NCBI RefSeq assembly: GCF_002022275.1
Contig: NZ_MSDF01000059.1
Span: forward strand, 1 to 64,000
From: Pseudomonas fluorescens
Lineage (GTDB): Bacteria; Pseudomonadota; Gammaproteobacteria; Pseudomonadales; Pseudomonadaceae
DNA: 64,000 nucleotides
Direction: 5' to 3'
In this document: one piece after another, positions 34,320-42,995 of the stretch
Layout: every line of letters begins with the position of its first letter
Position numbering within the stretch: position 1 is the first letter of the stretch
Made by a program: the position numbers and the translations under genes
Notes under the pieces: model-generated
The model's input: the letters and a program-made list of their open reading frames with translations, nothing else
Databases searched by the model: none
Told to the model about the DNA's origin: nothing

Positions 34320-35200
34320 GCCAGACAGACGTAAAGACCTGGCTGACCCTGGGCCGCGTGTCCAACCTGCCCACGGTGTGGACCAACACCCTGGCTGCCG
34401 CCCTGCTCGCCAGCAGCGCCGGCGCGCTGGCGCCACCGTCGTCGCTGGTGTGGGGGCTGCTGCTGATCACGCTGTCGCTGCTGTACCTGGCGGGCATGCT
34501 GTTGAACGATTGGCTCGATGCCGACTGGGACCTTCAACACCACAACCCGCGCCCGATCACCCTGGGCCTTGCAAGCCGTCAACAGGTCGGCCTTGCCACG
34601 GCACTGTTGCTGATCCTCGCCGCCGCCACCGTGCTGGGCCTGAGCCGCCTGATCGACCAGCCCCACTGGCTGCTCGGCGGCGTGGTGCTGCTGGTGGGCT
34701 GCATCTTCGGCTACAACCTGCTGCACAAGAAATACGCCCACAGCGTGTGGCTGATGGGCGCCTGCCGCTCGGCGCTGTACCTCACCGCGGCCGCCAGCCT
34801 CGCGGTGCCGCCGGAGCCGATCTGGCTCTGCGCGATTCTGCTCGGCGTGTACATCAGCGGCCTGACTTACCTCGCGCGCCAGGAACATCGCAACCAGTTG
34901 ATCAGCCGCCTGCCGTTGGTGCTCATGCTCAGCCCGCTGGCCTTGGCGATCTACTCCAACAACCTGTGGTTCTGGCCGGTGCTGGTGCTGTGGCTCGGCT
35001 GGCTGGGCCGGCATTACTGGAAACACCTCGCCAACCCGCAACAACGCAACGTGCGCGCGTTTATCGGTGCGGGTCTGGCGGCGCTGCCGCTGTTCGATGC
35101 GTTGGTGCTGGCGGTGGCTGACCAACCCTTGGGCAGCTTGCTCTGCGTGCTGGTGTTCTTTGTGCTCCCCCACTTTCAGCGCTGGATCAAACCTACATGA
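34316..35200 (+). CDS. eboC: UbiA-like prenyltransferase homologue EboC
   Basis: A 294-residue inner-membrane protein with eight or nine helices. The first Asp-rich motif of UbiA prenyltransferases is present near residues 63-72 (NDWLDADWD) followed by NPRPITLG. The second Asp-rich motif is not visible at the expected place, where the sequence reads YLARQEHRNQL; this is why the family is called UbiA-like. Its start overlaps the eboD stop and its stop overlaps the eboA start, so translation is coupled. Confidence 0.9.
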   Translation: MSQTDVKTWLTLGRVSNLPTVWTNTLAAALLASSAGALAPPSSLVWGLLLITLSLLYLAGMLLNDWLDADWDLQHHNPRPITLGLASRQQVGLATALLLILAAATVLGLSRLIDQPHWLLGGVVLLVGCIFGYNLLHKKYAHSVWLMGACRSALYLTAAASLAVPPEPIWLCAILLGVYISGLTYLARQEHRNQLISRLPLVLMLSPLALAIYSNNLWFWPVLVLWLGWLGRHYWKHLANPQQRNVRAFIGAGLAALPLFDALVLAVADQPLGSLLCVLVFFVLPHFQRWIKPT

Positions 35201-35880
35201 ACATGCGCCAGGAATGCCTCGCCGACTATCGCCAAGCCCTCGCCCAACAGCTGGACGCTACGGAACTGCAGTGGTGGCAACAGGCGCAGGCGCAACTCAC
35301 TCAACAACCGGGCGCCACCACCACGGCGCTGTTGAGCGGCCAATTCAAGCGTCATCTCAGGCGGCCAGTGGCTGAGCTGGCGCGCGCCTTGTTGCTGGCC
35401 CAAACGTTGGAACACACCCCGGACGCCGAGCACGTCTCGACCGTGCGCCAGTTGTTCCTGTGGGGCGACGACCACGAGAAAACCGCCCTCCTCAAGGCCC
35501 TCGACTGGCTCGACAGCGACGGCCTGTGCCTTGAGCTGGCCTTGCAGGCCGGGCGCACCAGCAACCCGCAAGTGTTCGCCGCCCTCGCCCTCGACAGCGC
35601 CTACCCGTCGCGTCATTACCCGGAGCGCGCCTTTCACCAGTTAGTGCTCAAAGCGCTGGGCATGGGCCTGGATATCGGCCGTGTCGTCGGCCTGCCGCAA
35701 CGCCACGGCGTCACGCTCAATCAGCTGGCCCTGGACTTGCTGGACGAACAACTCGCTGCCAAACGCCCCGTGTCCCCCGGCCTGCCAGACGCTATCGCGT
35801 TCTCCCTGCTCAGCCCCGCGCAACGCCAGCGCCTCGGCGGCCTGCGCCTGCCGCCGGAATGGCACGCACACCTGAACTGA
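35197..35880 (+). CDS. eboA: EboA domain protein
   Basis: A 227-residue, helix-rich protein of the EboA family of metabolite-traffic proteins. Recognisable parts are ALDSAYPSRHYPERAFHQLV and LKALGMGLDIGRVVGLPQRH, and the C-terminal LALDLLDEQLAAKRPV. No signal peptide or membrane helix. Biochemical role unknown. It overlaps eboC by 4 bp. Confidence 0.85.
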   Translation: MNMRQECLADYRQALAQQLDATELQWWQQAQAQLTQQPGATTTALLSGQFKRHLRRPVAELARALLLAQTLEHTPDAEHVSTVRQLFLWGDDHEKTALLKALDWLDSDGLCLELALQAGRTSNPQVFAALALDSAYPSRHYPERAFHQLVLKALGMGLDIGRVVGLPQRHGVTLNQLALDLLDEQLAAKRPVSPGLPDAIAFSLLSPAQRQRLGGLRLPPEWHAHLN

Positions 35881-35921
35881 ACCGCTCACCGCCTGCGCCC
35901 TTTCCTTGACGAGGATTCACC

Positions 35922-36806
35922 ATGCTCAAGTACTTCGATCCGCATATTCACATGGTCAGCCGCACCACCGACGACTACCAGAACATGGCCGCCGCCGGCA
36001 TCACCGGGGTGATCGAACCGGCGTTCTGGCAAGGTCAGGCGCGCACCAGCGTCGGCAGTTTCGTGGACTACTTCGACACCCTGCTGGGCTGGGAGCGCTT
36101 TCGCGCCAGCATGTTCGGCATCCACCATTACTGCACCATCGGCCTGAACCCCAAGGAAGCCAATGACCTGTCGATCGCCAACGAAGTGCTGGAGATTCTG
36201 CCGCGCTATCTGGTGAAAGACGGCGTGGTGGCCGTGGGCGAAATCGGTTACGACGACATCACCCCCGAAGAAGACCGCTTTCTTGCCGCGCAGCTGGAGC
36301 TAGCCAAACAATTCAACCTGCCGGTGCTGGTGCACACGCCGCACCGCGACAAGATCGGTGGCACCAAACGCACCCTCGCCGTGATTCGTGAAGTGGGGAT
36401 TGCCGAGCACCTGGTGATCATCGACCACCTCAACGAACTGACCCTGCCGCTGGTGCTCGACAGCGACTGCTGGCGCGGCCATTCGATCTACCCCAACACC
36501 AAAATGTCCGAGCAGCGCATGGTCGCGTTGCTGCAGGAATACGGCACCGAAAAAATGGTGGTTAACAGCGCCGCCGACTGGGGCATCAGCGACCCGCTCA
36601 AGGTGCCGAAGACCGGCCAGGCGATGTTGGCGGCAGGCTTCAGCGAAGCTCAGGTCGAGCAGGTGCTGTTCCACAACCCGGTGGACTTCTTCGCCCAAAG
36701 CGGCCAACTCGACAAAGCCCTGGTCAGTACCCCGCTGCCCATCGACCAGCGCAAGCAATGGCAGGAAAACTCGGCCCTGCGCGGCCAGGACCCGGTGGTC
36801 AAATGA
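35922..36806 (+). CDS. eboB: TatD-like metal-dependent hydrolase EboB
   Basis: A 294-residue TIM-barrel amidohydrolase. Metal ligands are visible in FDPHIHM (His8 and His10), GEIGYDD, LVHTPHRDK and IIDHLNE. The family resembles TatD nucleases, but EboB proteins form their own branch and act in the ebo pathway on an unknown substrate. GAGG lies 9 nt before the ATG. Its stop overlaps the eboE start. Confidence 0.9.
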   Translation: MLKYFDPHIHMVSRTTDDYQNMAAAGITGVIEPAFWQGQARTSVGSFVDYFDTLLGWERFRASMFGIHHYCTIGLNPKEANDLSIANEVLEILPRYLVKDGVVAVGEIGYDDITPEEDRFLAAQLELAKQFNLPVLVHTPHRDKIGGTKRTLAVIREVGIAEHLVIIDHLNELTLPLVLDSDCWRGHSIYPNTKMSEQRMVALLQEYGTEKMVVNSAADWGISDPLKVPKTGQAMLAAGFSEAQVEQVLFHNPVDFFAQSGQLDKALVSTPLPIDQRKQWQENSALRGQDPVVK

Positions 36807-38023
36807 GTGCCGTCAGCGGCTGGGCCGCCTCCCAGGTCGGCTATTGCAGCAACGTGCACCCCACCCGCGACCTGGCCGGGTTGCGCGCCTCCATCGAGCA
36901 GCATTTTCAAGGTGTGCGCTGCCTGCGCGGGCTGGACGAACAGGACAGTGGCCTATGGATCTGTGCCCGCGCAGCCGCCGAATTGCAGCATGAATCGGCG
37001 CGCGCGCACTTTCTGAAACTGCTGCACACCAGCGGGCTGCGCCTGACTTCGCTGAATGGCTTTCCGTACGGCGAGTTCCATGAGGGCGCGGTGAAAGCCG
37101 AGGTCTACCTGCCCGACTGGGCCGACCCGCAACGGCTGGCCTACAGCCTCGATCTGGCGCGCATCCTCGCCCACGCCTTGCCCGCCGACTGTCGTCAGGG
37201 GGTGATTTCCACGGTGCCGCTGGGCTACGCCGCGACCTGGACACCTGCCTTGCAGGCACGCGCCGACGAGCAGCTCAGCCAGCTCACGGCAGCCTTGGCC
37301 AGCCTGCACCGGGAAACCGGCAACAAAATCGTGTTTTGCCTGGAGATGGAACCCGACTGCGTGCTGGAAAACACCGAGCAGACCATCGCCTTCTTTCAGC
37401 GTCGGCAAGCCATCGACCCCAACCACGGATACCTGGCGCTGTGTTTTGACGTGTGCCATCAGGCCGTGATGTTTGAAGACTGCTACCAATCCCTCGACCG
37501 GCTGCGCCACGCACGGGTGCCAGTGGGCAAGATCCAGCTGTCCAACGCGATGATTTGTCGCTTGCCGGCCGACGATGAGCGCCGCCGCGAACAGGTGTTG
37601 AAGACGTTGGCCACCTTCGCCGAAGCCACCTACCTGCACCAGGTCAAAGCCCTCGACTTCCATGGCCGTCGCGTGGCGTGGCCCGACCTGCCTGCCGCCC
37701 TGGAAAACTGCGCAGGTTTCACCGAGCTGCGCATTCATTTCCACGTTCCGCTGTTCAGCGAACACCTGCTGTTACCCGAACTGAGCGGCAGCCATGTCGC
37801 CCTGGCGCAGACCTTCGACTATCTGGCGGCCCATGGCGATTTCCGCCCGGTACTGGAAGTGGAGACTTACAGCTGGGGCGTGCTGCCCGCGCAACTGCGC
37901 CCCTCCAGCGAGCTTGCACAACTGGAAGGCATCGCTGCCGAATTGCGTTGGGTCGAAGACCAACTGCGCCGGCGCAACCTGCTGCAAACGCTGGTACGCG
38001 AGGCCTACGCCGATGCCCTCTGA
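36803..38023 (+). CDS. eboE: Metabolite-traffic protein EboE (sugar-isomerase-like TIM barrel)
   Basis: A 406-residue protein related to xylose isomerase-like TIM barrels. Typical of EboE are the N-terminal VGYCSNVHPTRDLAGL, KIVFCLEMEPDCVLENTEQT, LALCFDVCHQAVMF and FHVPLFSE. The ATG at 36803 overlaps the eboB stop (ATGA); an earlier in-frame start at 36758 would overlap eboB more deeply and is not needed. The 3' end overlaps eboF by 11 bp. Confidence 0.9.
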   Translation: MSAVSGWAASQVGYCSNVHPTRDLAGLRASIEQHFQGVRCLRGLDEQDSGLWICARAAAELQHESARAHFLKLLHTSGLRLTSLNGFPYGEFHEGAVKAEVYLPDWADPQRLAYSLDLARILAHALPADCRQGVISTVPLGYAATWTPALQARADEQLSQLTAALASLHRETGNKIVFCLEMEPDCVLENTEQTIAFFQRRQAIDPNHGYLALCFDVCHQAVMFEDCYQSLDRLRHARVPVGKIQLSNAMICRLPADDERRREQVLKTLATFAEATYLHQVKALDFHGRRVAWPDLPAALENCAGFTELRIHFHVPLFSEHLLLPELSGSHVALAQTFDYLAAHGDFRPVLEVETYSWGVLPAQLRPSSELAQLEGIAAELRWVEDQLRRRNLLQTLVREAYADAL

Positions 38024-39449
38024 GCAACCGCTACTGTTGATCAATGTGGTGGGGCTCACCCCGTCGCTGTTGGGTGAAGCCACGCCGCATATCAACGCGC
38101 TGCTGAAGACCGCGAAAATGGCCACGCTGCAACCGGTGTTCCCGGCGGTGACCTCGACGGTGCAAGCATCGATTCTCACCGGCGCGCCACCGTCGCAACA
38201 CGGCATCGTCGGTAACGGCTGGTACTTTCGCGAGCAGGCCGAGGTGCGTTTCTGGCTGCAACCCAATGCGTTGATCGAGGGTGAAAAGGTCTGGCACACG
38301 CTCAAGCGCGAGATGCCGGGCTTTCGCTGCAGCCAGTTGTTCTGGTGGTACAACATGTACGCCGACGTCGACGCCTCCATCACCCCGCGCCCGCATTACC
38401 CGGCGGATGGGCGCAAGCAGTTTGGCTTGTACTCGTCGCCACCCGGGTTGCATGAACAGATTGAACAGCAGATTGGCGCGTTTCCGTTCCCGGGTTTCTG
38501 GGGGCCGGCGGCGGGCATTGCCTCGAGCCGCTGGATCGTTGATTGCGCCATGGCCGAGTTCAAGATCAGCCGGCCGCATTTGCAACTGATCTACCTGCCC
38601 CACCTCGACTACAGCCTGCAACGCGTGGGGCCGGACCACCCTTCGATACCTGATGAAGTGCGCGCAATCGACAGTGAAGTCGGGCGCCTGCTGGCCTTTG
38701 CCGAGGCGCAAGGCGCGGCAGTGATGCTGCTCTCCGAATACGGCATCGAAGCCGTCGAGCAATCGGTGTCGATCAACCGCGTATTGCGTGCCGAAGGCCT
38801 GTTGCAGGTGCGCGAATCCCTGAGCTGGGAATTGCTCGACCCCGGCGCCAGCGCAGCGTTTGCGGTGGCCGACCATCAAATCGCACATGTCTACGTGAAA
38901 CGCGCCGAGGACATCCCGCGCGTCAAAGCCTTGTTGCAATTCCAGCCGGGCATCGAGCAGGTGCTGGACAAGGCCGAGCAACGCGCCTGGCAGCTCGACC
39001 ATCCGCGCAGCGGCGAGCTGGTGGCCGTGGCCGCCAAGGGGTTCTGGTTCGATTACTACTACTGGCTGGATGATCGCAAGGCGCCGGATTTTGCGCGCAC
39101 CGTGGACATCCACCGCAAGCCCGGCTACGACCCGGTGGAGCTGTTTATCGACCCGGCGATCCGTTTCCCCCTGCTGAAAGTCGCGCGGCGCCTGCTGCAA
39201 AAGAAACTCGGCTTTCGCTACTACATGGACCTGATCCCGCTGGACACCGCGCTGGTCCGTGGCAGCCATGGCCGCCTGCCGGCCAGCACACAGACCGGCC
39301 CGCTGCTAATCACCAATTGTGATCTGCCGTTACCGCACCACCTTGCGGCCACGGCAGTGAAACAACTGCTCCTGGAACACTTCCTGGGGCGCCCTGACAC
39401 CGAACTGGCCACAGCCAAGGAGCTTCCATGCGGCGAGCCTTATCTATAA
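38013..39449 (+). CDS. eboF: Alkaline-phosphatase-superfamily phosphodiesterase EboF
   Basis: A 478-residue protein of the type I phosphodiesterase/nucleotide pyrophosphatase group. The nucleophile Thr lies in FPAVTSTVQASILTGAPPSQ, followed by HGIVGNGW; other parts are LIYLPHLDYSLQRVGPDHPS and MLLSEYGIEAV. The first metal-binding Asp of the superfamily is replaced in the N-terminal strand LLLINVVGLTPSLLG, and SEYG stands where SDHG is usual, so metal binding differs from classical enzymes. The true start is the ATG at 38013 inside the eboE end; the long open frame before it is a shadow. Confidence 0.88.
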   Translation: MPSEQPLLLINVVGLTPSLLGEATPHINALLKTAKMATLQPVFPAVTSTVQASILTGAPPSQHGIVGNGWYFREQAEVRFWLQPNALIEGEKVWHTLKREMPGFRCSQLFWWYNMYADVDASITPRPHYPADGRKQFGLYSSPPGLHEQIEQQIGAFPFPGFWGPAAGIASSRWIVDCAMAEFKISRPHLQLIYLPHLDYSLQRVGPDHPSIPDEVRAIDSEVGRLLAFAEAQGAAVMLLSEYGIEAVEQSVSINRVLRAEGLLQVRESLSWELLDPGASAAFAVADHQIAHVYVKRAEDIPRVKALLQFQPGIEQVLDKAEQRAWQLDHPRSGELVAVAAKGFWFDYYYWLDDRKAPDFARTVDIHRKPGYDPVELFIDPAIRFPLLKVARRLLQKKLGFRYYMDLIPLDTALVRGSHGRLPASTQTGPLLITNCDLPLPHHLAATAVKQLLLEHFLGRPDTELATAKELPCGEPYL

Positions 39450-40567
39450 CGGTACTGAGTGCACTGGCCGGATTGGCCCAGGCCCAGACCACCAGCCCCT
39501 TCGATTGCAGCAATTTCATGCGGTTTGGAGGCGACATCGACAAAACGCGAACCACCTTCACCCAGAGCCCCGAGACCCTGGCCTGGAACTGGTTCGCCTG
39601 CCTGAACCAACCCGCGGCGGCGCAGAGCCCGGACCTGGTCTGGGAAACCCTGAAGCCGTCCGACCAGGTCTACCTGGCCAAAGGCGCCGCACCCCTGCCC
39701 TACGCCCAGCGCACGCCGGTGCCTGCCGCGGTGCTGAGCCAGGCCCAGGCGATGGGCATGAACACCAGCCGTATGTTCCACAACCTCAACGCCACGCAAC
39801 AGGTGGACGGGCTGATCCTGGAAATGGGCGGCCAGGTGCCGCAGGCCGAGCAAGGTCAGGCGGTGCGCTTCCAGCTGCTGATGGGCGAAGACACCTTCAA
39901 CTACATCGTGCAGCAGAAGGTCTACAACGTGAACGGCCAGGCCGCCTTGACAGGCGACCTCAACTTCCCCTTCACCGCCTGGGAACTCAAGGCCGCGTGG
40001 CTGTGGATCGGCAACAACCCGACCTATCAGCAGCAACTGGCCAAAGACGGCTACTACATCGCCCAGACCTACTACCAGCAAGGCACGCAATACGTGGTGG
40101 GCTATGCCGCGCTGAGCGGCCTGCATGTGATCAACAAACTCAACCCGGATTGGGTGTGGACCACCTTCGAGAATCGCAACAACGGCAAATACACCGTGAC
40201 CAATGCGATCCCGCCCACGCCGATGACCAACAGCACCGGGCCGACGGCAGCGGCGCAACCGGTTAACACGGCGTTTCAAGCGCAGTTTCCGGCGCTGGCC
40301 CAGTACGAGCTGATCGGCGTGCAGTCCAACACCAACCCGACGCTGTTGGCCAACTCCCAGCTGGAGTCGGCGTTCCAGAGCCAGTCCTCATGCTTCGCCT
40401 GCCACGGCACGGCCGCGTACTCGGCGAAGAAGGGCTACTTCAATTTCGCCCTCAATAAAGGCGGCGGTATTGAATACCCCACCGCAGCGCTGCCGGCCTC
40501 CGACTTTGTCGGCTATCACAAACTGGACTTTGTCTGGTCGCTCAAACGCGCCCAGTGGCAACGCTAA
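39428..40567 (+). CDS. Secreted mono-haem c-type protein (pair 1)
   Basis: A 379-residue protein with a signal peptide ending AQA at about residue 20. A single haem c attachment site, CFACH, is found at residues 322-326 (SSCFACHGTA). The middle region is paralogous to the protein at 43939-45231: WNWFACLNQPAAAQS, GYAALSGLHVINKLNPDWVW followed by TTFENRNN. AAGGAG precedes the ATG, which overlaps the eboF end by 22 bp, so it belongs to the same operon. I do not recognise a named family. I expect a periplasmic electron-transfer or oxidase component (inference from the haem site and export signal). Confidence 0.75.
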   Translation: MRRALSITVLSALAGLAQAQTTSPFDCSNFMRFGGDIDKTRTTFTQSPETLAWNWFACLNQPAAAQSPDLVWETLKPSDQVYLAKGAAPLPYAQRTPVPAAVLSQAQAMGMNTSRMFHNLNATQQVDGLILEMGGQVPQAEQGQAVRFQLLMGEDTFNYIVQQKVYNVNGQAALTGDLNFPFTAWELKAAWLWIGNNPTYQQQLAKDGYYIAQTYYQQGTQYVVGYAALSGLHVINKLNPDWVWTTFENRNNGKYTVTNAIPPTPMTNSTGPTAAAQPVNTAFQAQFPALAQYELIGVQSNTNPTLLANSQLESAFQSQSSCFACHGTAAYSAKKGYFNFALNKGGGIEYPTAALPASDFVGYHKLDFVWSLKRAQWQR

Positions 40568-40577
40568 GGAGCCTGAC

Positions 40578-42938
40578 ATGAGCGTATTGAATTTTCCGCG
40601 TATCTACGTCGGTGGCCATATGTTCTGGAACCCGCCGACCGGTAACAACAACGATATGTACCCGCTGTACGACGCGGTGAAGATGGAGATGAACTGGCGG
40701 TTTCTCAAGTACTACAACATCACGCCCGAGAATGCCGCCAGCAACCTTCTACCCTGGGCGATCACACCGCGGGTGTTGCACGAAGCCCCCGATTACGTCA
40801 CGCAGGTGCCGGGCAACGTTGTGCAGAACCCGCCGATAATGATTCCCGGAGAATGGAACCTGTTTGGCGACAATGCTTGCGGCAACGTCAGCTATAACCA
40901 GACCCAATCCGTGATCACCGGCGGCGAACTCCCGGCTGGTGGCTACGTGGGTCAAGACGCCCTGATCAACCAGAGCTACAACCTGCTCGGCAACCCGTTC
41001 GGCGGCCCGGGCCCGACCCCGGCGCGCTTTGTCGACGTTAGCCCGTGGCAGAACACCTTCACGGCGTTGTACTTCGACAAACTGGTACTGGGCAGCGATC
41101 AATGCGGCCTGACACTCAAGCGCCAACACCGGATGCTGGACCGTTTTCTGAACTTCAACTGGGCCAATCTGGGTGGCCTGATTTATGTGACCACGACCTG
41201 GCAAACCTGCTTTCCGAAAGAACACCTGACGTGGGCGACCGGCAATTCAGCCTTGCTGAAAAACCTTCAGGAACAGATGGACCAACAAAACGCCCAAGGC
41301 TTGATGTTCCGGTTCTCCACCTACCTGACCTGCTACGACAAGAACGGCATTTTCAACGACTACCCGCCCATCAACACACGCTCCACGGCCCCGCTGGACA
41401 TGGCCAAAGTGCAGGATATGTATCAGAAGGGCCTGACCAATGTCGGCAGTATCTTCTTTAACCCGGCCTACAGCCGTACCGTCGGTACGTTGGGCCTGTG
41501 GCTCAAGGACGAATTTCCCACTGCCCCGGCGGGACGGCGTCTGGTACCCGTCAACAACGTATCGCTTGTAAAACCGGGCGCCGCCCCCACCGACATGACG
41601 CTGGGTGTCGTCTCGGCCCAAGCCCATGGCGATACCTTGTCGCTGGATTTGGGCAACACCTTTCCGTGCTACCCGATCGACAAGACCGCGGCTATCCCGG
41701 TGGCGGAAAAATTTGATGCCGGCAACTACGAGTTGGGTGTACGCCAGGACGGGCAATTCACACCGTTGGCCAGTTTCGGCTTCGCGGACTACCAGCAGGC
41801 GGCGTTCGACAAACGCTCCGGCATCCTTGACCTGCCCCTCAGTGCCGAGGCAAAAAAACAGCTCCAAAGCGGCGCACTGGAACTGCAATGCGTGGGCACG
41901 CCCGCGGTGCAGGCCGCAACCCAGCAAATGTGGACCGCTGAAGTGGTTGAGAGCGCCAGTTTCATCGACGTGGGCGACAGCAAGACGCTGCAGATCATGG
42001 TGCAGTACGACGGCCTGCGCGCCCCGGCGGGCACGACGCTGTGGGTGGCGGAATATGGCAACGCCTACATGATGTGCACCACCGATTACTACCTGGCGTT
42101 CAGCAACCCAGCCGACTTTACGCTGTTCTTCGACGACCCCGACAACCGTGCGAATAACCATTCCAACCTGCTGCAATTCATCAATACCCCGGCATTGGCC
42201 CGCGAGGTGACCGAGGGAACTGGCCGTCGGCTGACGGCAACCCGTGCGGCCGCCCCATCCGACTCGTCGGTGCCTGTGAGCTATCTTCAGTACCTGCCCA
42301 CACCGGGCTCGGTGGCCCTGAGCCCTTGCCTGACGTTCGAGAATGCCGAGCAGAGGGAAGGCACCCTGCAAGACCCGCAGAACAGCACCGTGCACTACAG
42401 CGTGGCGCAGATCCGGACCGACGCCAACGGCATCGCGTTACTCAACGTCAGGGCCACCGCGCCAGGTTTCCCGACCTTGCGTTTCTTCGTACAGCCAGGC
42501 GAACAGGCCCCCGCCATCCCCTTCAGCTTCAAGCTCGCGGAGGCTTACAACGACTTCCTCGCCCCCCTGCGCGTCCTGCCACAGGAACCACAAATGCAGC
42601 AGGATTTCGTCAATGCCTGGAACCTGATCTACCAGCGCGATGACGCGGGGCAAGTAATCTGGGAGACCTTCATCTACCCCTTCATCCTCCAGCCGTTCTA
42701 TTACCTGTACCCGATCATGAGCAAGTACATGCCGCTCAATAACCTCACGCGCATCGAAGGTGCCGTCGACCAGTTGATCGTGCTGATCAGCAAGGCGTAC
42801 CAGGAAGAAAGCACCCTCGCGATGCCCATCACCCGCGACATGCCGCAAAGCCGTCGCGCCGTGCTGGAGCTGTGGGCGCAGGCGCTGGTCAAGCGCAATT
42901 ACCCACCCGTCCTGCTCAGCATGAGTGACTACACCTAA
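40578..42938 (+). CDS. Large protein of unknown function, partner 1
   Basis: A 786-residue protein that I do not recognise. It begins MSVLNFPRIYVGGHMFWNPP with no signal peptide and no membrane segment, and reads as beta-rich and soluble. The start and end resemble the protein at 45235-47043: MSxLNxPRxxxxG at the N-terminus, and near the C-terminus YLYPIMSKYMPLN, then AMPITRDMPQSRRAVLELWA. AAGGAG lies 6 nt upstream of the ATG, 10 bp after the preceding haem protein gene. Each of the two members follows a haem protein gene, so the two products probably form a complex or act in sequence. Confidence 0.7.
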   Translation: MSVLNFPRIYVGGHMFWNPPTGNNNDMYPLYDAVKMEMNWRFLKYYNITPENAASNLLPWAITPRVLHEAPDYVTQVPGNVVQNPPIMIPGEWNLFGDNACGNVSYNQTQSVITGGELPAGGYVGQDALINQSYNLLGNPFGGPGPTPARFVDVSPWQNTFTALYFDKLVLGSDQCGLTLKRQHRMLDRFLNFNWANLGGLIYVTTTWQTCFPKEHLTWATGNSALLKNLQEQMDQQNAQGLMFRFSTYLTCYDKNGIFNDYPPINTRSTAPLDMAKVQDMYQKGLTNVGSIFFNPAYSRTVGTLGLWLKDEFPTAPAGRRLVPVNNVSLVKPGAAPTDMTLGVVSAQAHGDTLSLDLGNTFPCYPIDKTAAIPVAEKFDAGNYELGVRQDGQFTPLASFGFADYQQAAFDKRSGILDLPLSAEAKKQLQSGALELQCVGTPAVQAATQQMWTAEVVESASFIDVGDSKTLQIMVQYDGLRAPAGTTLWVAEYGNAYMMCTTDYYLAFSNPADFTLFFDDPDNRANNHSNLLQFINTPALAREVTEGTGRRLTATRAAAPSDSSVPVSYLQYLPTPGSVALSPCLTFENAEQREGTLQDPQNSTVHYSVAQIRTDANGIALLNVRATAPGFPTLRFFVQPGEQAPAIPFSFKLAEAYNDFLAPLRVLPQEPQMQQDFVNAWNLIYQRDDAGQVIWETFIYPFILQPFYYLYPIMSKYMPLNNLTRIEGAVDQLIVLISKAYQEESTLAMPITRDMPQSRRAVLELWAQALVKRNYPPVLLSMSDYT

Positions 42939-42995
42939 CGCCACACACAGGACCACCGGGTGACGCCTGTCACCCGGCTTTCAAAGGAGTGTCTT

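Noticed and set aside
34307..35173. Minus-strand frame rich in Gln and His over eboC
   Set aside because: Antisense shadow of a Leu-rich membrane protein gene.
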